From contig CAIMCI010000004.1 in NCBI GenBank assembly GCA_903839465.1, positions 1-58,012 of the forward strand: 58,012 nt of DNA, in the 5' to 3' direction. Both the position numbers and the translations under genes were made by a program. Below are positions 53,485-58,012 of the stretch, piece after piece. Numbering within the stretch: position 1 is the stretch's first letter; the number at the start of each line of letters is the position of its first letter. Below the pieces are notes generated by a model, which made no database searches, had not been told where the DNA came from, and saw nothing but the letters and a program-made list of their open reading frames with translations. This stretch comes from an uncultured Pseudomonadota bacterium. GTDB lineage: Bacteria > Pseudomonadota > Gammaproteobacteria > Steroidobacterales > Steroidobacteraceae.

Positions 53485-54303
53485 TCACGGATTCAGCGAG
53501 TTCAGATAATCCACGATCGCCTTGCGATCGGCGGGATCGGCGACACCGCCGAAGGACATCATCGTGCCGGGCACTTTTGCGGCCACGTCCTGCAGAAACG
53601 AGTCGATTTCTGCCGCGGACCAGACGATACCCGCGTCGCGCATCGCCTTGGAGTACGGGTATTTCGGTGCGCTGCCCGAGCGCCGCCCGATGACGCCGCG
53701 CAGATTGGGCCCGATCGAATGATCGCCGCTCGGCGACACCGAATGGCAGGCGCCGCAGATCGCAAATGCCGCTGGCGGCTGGACTGGCGGCGTAGCAGCG
53801 ACTGTGGTGGAGGTAGCTGACTGCGCGACCAACATGAACACCGGCGTGTCCGTAGTGGCTGCGACCAGCGAGAGAACCTGCGCGCGTGCCGCCGTGCTCG
53901 CCGAGATGGGCGTGCGGCGCAGCTGCGCGATCTCGTTGGCTTCATACGGCGCAAAGTTTACCGGCAGGTCGGCCGGATCGTAGGTCGTCACGATCCAGTT
54001 CAGTACGTCCGCCAGGTCCCGGTTCGACAGCATCGCCTGCGCGGAGCCCGGCACCTGAGCAAGGAACGCGCGACCTTCCGGCACCGCCAGGTACTTCGCG
54101 ACGTGCCCGCGCAGCGGCGGCACTATCCCCGGATAGCCGGAGCCGTCCGCCATGTGACAGCCGGAGCAGTTGATCGTGTAGTTCAGGCTGGAGGCGTAGC
54201 CCGTGGATGCCACGGCACCCAGCGCTGCACGCTGTCCGGGGACGCACGCCACCACGAGCACCGCCACGGCTGCAAGGAATCGTCCCAACCCCGCGCTCAT
54301 CAT
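53485..54303 (-). CDS. Diheme cytochrome c, candidate electron acceptor of the amine dehydrogenase
   Basis: A 272-residue exported protein with two c-type heme domains. A signal peptide lies in GLGRFLAAVAVLVVACVPGQ. Domain 1 carries CSGCH (NYTINCSGCHMADGSGYPGI) and SAQAMLSNRDLADVLNWIV. Domain 2 carries CGACH and is class-I c2/c550-like (GPNLRGVIGRRSGSAPKYPY, FGGVADPADRKAIVDYLNSL). ATG 54303 with AGGGG upstream is preferred to the TTG at 54339. TTQ dehydrogenases usually pass electrons to amicyanin, azurin or a monoheme cytochrome; this two-domain protein may replace them. It is shorter than MauG and does not look like a MauG peroxidase. Confidence 0.85.
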   Translation of the reverse strand: MMSAGLGRFLAAVAVLVVACVPGQRAALGAVASTGYASSLNYTINCSGCHMADGSGYPGIVPPLRGHVAKYLAVPEGRAFLAQVPGSAQAMLSNRDLADVLNWIVTTYDPADLPVNFAPYEANEIAQLRRTPISASTAARAQVLSLVAATTDTPVFMLVAQSATSTTVAATPPVQPPAAFAICGACHSVSPSGDHSIGPNLRGVIGRRSGSAPKYPYSKAMRDAGIVWSAAEIDSFLQDVAAKVPGTMMSFGGVADPADRKAIVDYLNSLNP

Positions 54304-54328
54304 GGCTGGCGCCCCCTTCAGCAAGCGC

Positions 54329-54901
54329 CTACTCGGCAACCGAGAGTTGCTTGGAGATCGTGCAGTTGTAGCCCGTCGGCTGGGCCGAGCCGTAGCACCA
54401 GTTCACGTACGGCGAGCGCTGTAACCGGTAGCGAGGCGTGGAGCCTTCCTCGCGGTGGCACACACAGTCGTAGCAGCCCGTCGTGCCGCAGCAGTCGTGG
54501 TAGGACATCACGTAGGACTTGCCGTCGCCGGGGTTGCGGCACGTACCCACCCATGCGATGGAGGATGCCGAAGTACCCGGGGGGCACTTGCTGGACGTGC
54601 CACCGCAGCAGGCGCACAGGCCGCCACCCATCGAACAATAGGCCCAATAGTCGCAGCTCTTCGGATTGTTCCAGTCCGGATGCTCGGCCATCCACTGCTT
54701 AGGATCCATGGCGTCCTTGCCAGCGTTGTTCTCCGCGGCGTCGGCTTCCGTGAAACGGGCCACGGGCAGCAGCGGAAGCAGCGTCGCGCCTACCATCGCG
54801 CCACCCAACTTGCCGAGGAACGAGCGCCGCCCGCTCCTTTCCGCCAGCGTGCGGCTCGATGCCTCGAACATGCTGTCGAACCAGTTCTTATGCTTGCTCA
54901 T
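54329..54901 (-). CDS. mauA: TTQ amine dehydrogenase light chain (MauA/AauA-like)
   Basis: A 190-residue small subunit. The N-terminal Tat-like signal has twin Arg at 25-26 (RSGRRSFLGKLGG). The Cys-rich core contains CDYWAYC, LCACCGG, KCPPGT and SYHDCCG. The two Trp that form tryptophan tryptophylquinone in methylamine dehydrogenase correspond to Trp117 (AWVGTC) and Trp168 (VNWC), and the Asp76 equivalent is Asp136. The Asp32 equivalent is Gly92 (CSMGGGLC instead of C-A-V-D-G-F-L-C). ATG 54901 begins the Tat motif; the longer frame from 55012 is out of homology. The operon order heavy chain, MauE, MauD, light chain is standard. Confidence 0.9.
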   Translation of the reverse strand: MSKHKNWFDSMFEASSRTLAERSGRRSFLGKLGGAMVGATLLPLLPVARFTEADAAENNAGKDAMDPKQWMAEHPDWNNPKSCDYWAYCSMGGGLCACCGGTSSKCPPGTSASSIAWVGTCRNPGDGKSYVMSYHDCCGTTGCYDCVCHREEGSTPRYRLQRSPYVNWCYGSAQPTGYNCTISKQLSVAE

Positions 54902-54911
54902 GATCCGTCCT

Positions 54912-55541
54912 CTAAATCGCGTTTTGCGTCTCAGCGCGCTGATGCTCGCGCTCCATGTAGTCCTGGATGGAGCCGACACCGAGGCGCTTCGCCTCGAACA
55001 GGCTCTCCACATGCTCGCGGGTATTGCACAGACCCTGGGCCACCATCACGCCCTGCTCATCGAGCAAGACACCATACGGTAGCCGCCCAATCTGGTACGT
55101 CGTTCCGAGTTCCTGGGACAGCACGTACGGGTGCCCGCTCAGGCCCTTCGCGAGCCAGAATTTCTTCTGCACTTCCAGTTCGCCGTCGCTCGCAAACACC
55201 AGTCGCAACCAGGATGTCTCGGAGGCGCCGATCGACTTCAGCGCCGGGAGCAGCTTCGCGCACACCGGGCACTCGGGGGCCACAAACATCACCAGCGTGC
55301 TGCGACCCGCAGCGTCCGCGCCACCAATCACGACCTCCTGGGCGTCCACCGAGCGCAACTTGAACTCCGGTGAGCGTTCGCCAATCTTGATCCCGCGGCT
55401 GATCATCAGGGCACCCGGCGCCGGACCAAACCGCGCGTGCAGCACACCGACCTGCCGGACCAGCGCCAGCATCACTACCGCCATCGCGATCATGAACACC
55501 CACTGCAAGACCAGCACCACCACGAGCGTCGTATCCATCAT
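54912..55541 (-). CDS. mauD: MauD-like thiol-disulfide protein for light-chain maturation
   Basis: A 209-residue membrane-anchored thioredoxin-fold protein. One N-terminal transmembrane helix (TTLVVVLVLQWVFMIAMAVV) is followed by a periplasmic domain with GERSPEFKLRSVDAQEVVIG and the redox site FVAPECPVCAKLLPAL (CPVC, residues 91-94). MauD helps form the disulfides of the light chain. The start overlaps the MauE stop by four bases. Ten bases separate its stop from the light-chain ATG. Confidence 0.9.
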   Translation of the reverse strand: MMDTTLVVVLVLQWVFMIAMAVVMLALVRQVGVLHARFGPAPGALMISRGIKIGERSPEFKLRSVDAQEVVIGGADAAGRSTLVMFVAPECPVCAKLLPALKSIGASETSWLRLVFASDGELEVQKKFWLAKGLSGHPYVLSQELGTTYQIGRLPYGVLLDEQGVMVAQGLCNTREHVESLFEAKRLGVGSIQDYMEREHQRAETQNAI

Positions 55542-56083
55542 GTAGTCCCGCCCGTTGCGAAGGGTTCGGTAAAGAGCCGGTTGGCTGCCGCGTAGACCAA
55601 CGCGGACAATGCGACGCCAGCAAGTACAGTCACAAGATCAAGGCCACCTAGCGATCGCGGTGCAGACGGTAGCGCCAACACCAGTGCGAGCGCCGCGAGC
55701 AGCAGGTTGCGGTACACCAGCGGGTAGCCGACCGTCTGCCGAAGACTGCCCCAGTTGCACCCGCAGTCGAGCAAGGTATTGCCGCGAAGCAAATTGCCGG
55801 CCATCGCCGCTGCATACAACAGCAGGATGCCCGAGATTACCCCCGCGCGCAGCGCATGCGCGACAGGGACCACGCAGACGACGAGCGCCCCGGCTTCACC
55901 GAGCATTACCGCGAGCGCCGCGACCAGTGCTATCGGCCCGCGCCCCAGCGGCAAGCCACGCCCATAGGCCGCAACCGTCGGCACGAACGAATCGAAGCGC
56001 AATGCCTTGTGGGCAAGCGCCGCTGCAAACAGCGCGATAAACGCGCCGCGCAGAACGAGTTCGACGGCCGGGTCAAGGTACAT
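55538..56083 (-). CDS. mauE: MauE-like membrane protein
   Basis: A 181-residue integral membrane protein with four to five hydrophobic spans (VELVLRGAFIALFAAALAHK, ALVAALAVMLGEAGALVVCV and ALRAGVISGILLLYAAAMAG). The conserved LLRGNTLLDCGCNWGSLRQT contains the Cys pair of the family. MauE works with MauD in assembling the light chain. It is 12 bases downstream of the heavy-chain gene and overlaps mauD. No mauF gene is present. Confidence 0.88.
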   Translation of the reverse strand: MYLDPAVELVLRGAFIALFAAALAHKALRFDSFVPTVAAYGRGLPLGRGPIALVAALAVMLGEAGALVVCVVPVAHALRAGVISGILLLYAAAMAGNLLRGNTLLDCGCNWGSLRQTVGYPLVYRNLLLAALALVLALPSAPRSLGGLDLVTVLAGVALSALVYAAANRLFTEPFATGGTT

Positions 56084-56095
56084 CGCGACTGCCCG

Positions 56096-57262
56096 TCACT
56101 CGACCGGCTGGAGCACGGTGGGCATGCCCGGAATCGTCAGCTGCCGGAGCAGTTTGCCACTCGCCTCGTCATAGATCCCGACGTTGAGCTGCCATGTGGC
56201 GCCAGCGTAGACGTAGGGCTTGCTGTCCTGGCTGACGGCGATGTGCGATACGGGGTCCTTGGTCTTGATCCTGCGCAGCAGCTGCTTGGACTTCAGGTCA
56301 TAGATCCAAACCTCAGACGCATCCCGGCCATGAAAGTCGTAGCCGCTTAATTTCGGCTTCAGATCCGACAACTGCATGGGGACGTAGAGCCGACCGAGAC
56401 TCTTGTTTGCGGCCAGCGACTGCATCCAGGCACCCGGTACCCAGGTGTTGGCGCCCTCTTTCTTGGCCACCTTCCAGACGGGCAGGAACTTGAGCTCGGG
56501 TCCCGAAACATCGACGGAGTGGACGTCGCCGTAATGCGAGACGAAGTACCACACGTCACCCGAACGGGCTCCCGAACCATTTACCGGATCGTTGTCAGCG
56601 TCAAAGAATCCGGGATAGCGCTTGCGCGACGCTTCATGGCCAGTCTCGTCGAGATTGACCGCGAGCAATCCGCCGTCGCCGCAAAGCGAGATGAAGCGGC
56701 GATTGCCCGCCGGCATCACGTGCGCACAGCCGGTGGTTTCGATTTCTGCAGCGAATTTATCGCTTCGCAAATCGGTCACGCCAACCGTCGACGCAGGCGT
56801 CATCAGCTGCGCGAGGAAAAACGAGTCGTCGTCGGTCAGACCCGTCAGCGTCGGATCCGGCCAGCCCTTGACCGTACGCGGTGGCGTCTCGATCTCCAGT
56901 CGCGGCATGAACGTGTGCTTGTCGTACTTGGTGACGGTGTCCGTGCGCTTGCCACGGAACCCGCGCGACATGTACGCGCCGACACTGACGATGTCATTAC
57001 CCGAGTGGGGAAACTCGAGCTTGATGCCTTCCCAGCCTGTCTCGATCGCGCCCATGTTCTCGCCGGTCTCGGCGTTGTACAGGACCATCTTGTTGTAGTT
57101 GCCGAGCTGCAGGTCGTTGACCCATACCCAATGCTCGCTCGCCGGGCGGTCGGGCACGCGGACATTTTCTACCGGTTGGCCCAGCGCAGGTGCTGTTACA
57201 CATCCCAGCATGAGGGTCGTCAGCAGCGACCGAGACAACCGCGTCATACCTTCGCGCATCAT
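56096..57262 (-). CDS. mauB: TTQ amine dehydrogenase heavy chain (MauB/AauB-like)
   Basis: A 388-residue exported beta-propeller. The signal peptide is in MTRLSRSLLTTLMLGCVTAP (cleavage near ALGQP). The mature start RPASEHWVWVNDLQLGNYNK and repeated blade motifs (AETGENMGAIETGWEGIKLE, RVYVPMQL-like LGRLYVPMQLSDLKPK, LKSKQLLRRIKTKDPVSHIA) match amine dehydrogenase large subunits, slightly nearer to aromatic amine dehydrogenase by length. ATG 57262 has GGGGAG eight bases upstream; other near ATGs are possible. It is the first gene of the operon, with operator site I 66 bases upstream. Confidence 0.88.
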   Translation of the reverse strand: MMREGMTRLSRSLLTTLMLGCVTAPALGQPVENVRVPDRPASEHWVWVNDLQLGNYNKMVLYNAETGENMGAIETGWEGIKLEFPHSGNDIVSVGAYMSRGFRGKRTDTVTKYDKHTFMPRLEIETPPRTVKGWPDPTLTGLTDDDSFFLAQLMTPASTVGVTDLRSDKFAAEIETTGCAHVMPAGNRRFISLCGDGGLLAVNLDETGHEASRKRYPGFFDADNDPVNGSGARSGDVWYFVSHYGDVHSVDVSGPELKFLPVWKVAKKEGANTWVPGAWMQSLAANKSLGRLYVPMQLSDLKPKLSGYDFHGRDASEVWIYDLKSKQLLRRIKTKDPVSHIAVSQDSKPYVYAGATWQLNVGIYDEASGKLLRQLTIPGMPTVLQPVE

Positions 57263-57327
57263 GACCATTACTCCCCGGTGGATCTTGAACCCAAGCCTAG
57301 TCGTGCGTTGGGTCCAAGTCAATTAGG

Positions 57328-57345
57328 TTGATTGACCAATTAAAT
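57328..57345. promoter_or_regulatory. Operator site I upstream of the amine dehydrogenase operon
   Basis: TTGATTGACCAATTAAAT, among the best consensus matches, followed by AATTAATT. It lies 66 bases before the heavy-chain start. Confidence 0.75.
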
Positions 57346-58012
57346 AATTAATTCTTGCGCGCGCATTCACAGCCCATCCGCCCGGTCACTCCGGGTCGAG
57401 CCGCTGAGTCGCCGTCACCGTATGGCGCAGTGCAGCAACTCGCGCCTTCGTTCGCGCAGTTGCTGATGGCCGGTCCTCGCTCGCCGTCTGCATGCGACCT
57501 AGAACGCCCCCTGCCGAGACGGCCGACGTACTGTGCTCGACCGCGGCTCAGCCCGCCTCGCGCTTCGAGGTGTTGCGACGAATCGCCCGACGGTATTGCT
57601 CGAAAATCGGACGACGCAGTTCGTCGTGCGCTCGAAAAGCCTCCAACCGATCGACACCAGCACCAAACCAGCGGTCTGCACTGCGCCCTACCACGGCTCG
57701 CTACGCAGCCTCGGCCGCCACGACGTGCGCGCGCGCAAGCCGCGGACATCGCAAGAGCACCTCCCAGCGAACGACGGTGGCGACGAAGTGGCGCGTTGTC
57801 GTCGCCGCAAAATTCACATCAGGGACACTATTAGGTCCGGTGACATTGACCCTACCGGCGGCGCACCAGCTCCGTGGTGCGCGGGAGCCTGTCCGCAGGA
57901 TGACCACCGCTGACTTCGCCTGCACGGCGGCGGCCTGCACGCCGACCGCTGCAGACGGTATATTCTTCGAGGAACGTATCGTCTAGGTTTGGCTGTCACG
58001 TTTAGCGGGCGA
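57346..58012. other. Unassigned 667-base right edge with degenerate minus-strand frame
   Basis: No recognisable gene. A minus-strand frame from 57940 to 57704 ends in a TAG (57701-57703) and then continues in the same frame to TGA at 57548-57550 with protein-like charge patterning (LEAFRAHDELRRPIFEQYRR). This could be a decayed gene, but I cannot name the family. The other frames look random. Confidence 0.3.

Noticed and set aside
53485-54303. The diheme cytochrome as MauG
   Set aside because: It has two separate small c domains and lacks the length and arrangement of MauG-type diheme peroxidases.
57548-57940. Minus-strand frame at the right edge as a real gene
   Set aside because: An in-frame TAG interrupts it and no family is recognisable; it is recorded only as an unassigned region.
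1-58012. tRNA, rRNA or CRISPR arrays
   Set aside because: No spaced direct repeats, no CCA-ended cloverleaf and no rRNA-like conserved stretch was seen on either strand.

Overview
The window is a GC-rich proteobacterial segment. The two TonB-dependent receptors, periplasmic PQQ quinohemoproteins, a Tat-type amine dehydrogenase light chain and CocE/YtcJ-type hydrolases suggest a Gram-negative catabolic specialist, possibly a gammaproteobacterium of the Steroidobacter/Nevskia type. That placement is inference; no rRNA or other marker gene is present.

Layout. From 1 to about 9.9 kb is a mobile-element graveyard around two secreted hydrolases: an IS5 remnant fused to an Rhs-like tail, a CocE/NonD hydrolase, a YtcJ-like amidohydrolase, a PIN-toxin stub cut by a complete IS3-family element, a DUF3237 frame starting inside that element, a broken IS110 element and a frameshifted Rhs gene. 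From 10.1 to 14.2 kb are a TonB receptor, a 202-bp inverted-repeat element and an intact IS110 element with a conspicuous stem upstream.

From 14.2 to 57.3 kb is a dense catabolic island. It encodes three PQQ-dependent quinohemoprotein dehydrogenases, two MDR oxidoreductases, two copies of a protein family I do not recognise, three MFS permeases, a 3-hydroxyisobutyrate-dehydrogenase-type enzyme, an MBL-fold hydrolase, an amidohydrolase, an aldo/keto reductase, a carboxymuconolactone-decarboxylase-family protein, a second TonB receptor, an aldehyde dehydrogenase, two acyl-CoA ligases, an acyl-CoA dehydrogenase, an enoyl-CoA hydratase, an SDR, an alpha-methylacyl-CoA-racemase-like protein, a TetR regulator and a TTQ amine dehydrogenase operon (heavy chain, MauE, MauD, light chain, diheme cytochrome c).

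How it may work together (inference). Substrate enters through TonB receptors. In the periplasm an alcohol or amine group is oxidised by PQQ or TTQ enzymes that pass electrons to c-type hemes. MFS permeases import the product, which is oxidised to the acid by the aldehyde dehydrogenase, activated by the CoA ligases, epimerised if alpha-methyl branched, and beta-oxidised. The racemase points to a methyl-branched (isoprenoid or steroid side-chain-like) skeleton.

The strongest new signal is an AT-rich dyad, TTGATTGAYCAWTTAAWT, found at the head of nearly every transcription unit from 20.3 to 57.3 kb (nine sites), with a half-site abutting the TetR start codon. This predicts one TetR regulon over the whole island. 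Other oddities are the loss of the catalytic Asp in two of the three PQQ enzymes, loss of the vicinal Cys pair in all three, and Gly in place of the active-site Asp32 equivalent in the TTQ light chain.
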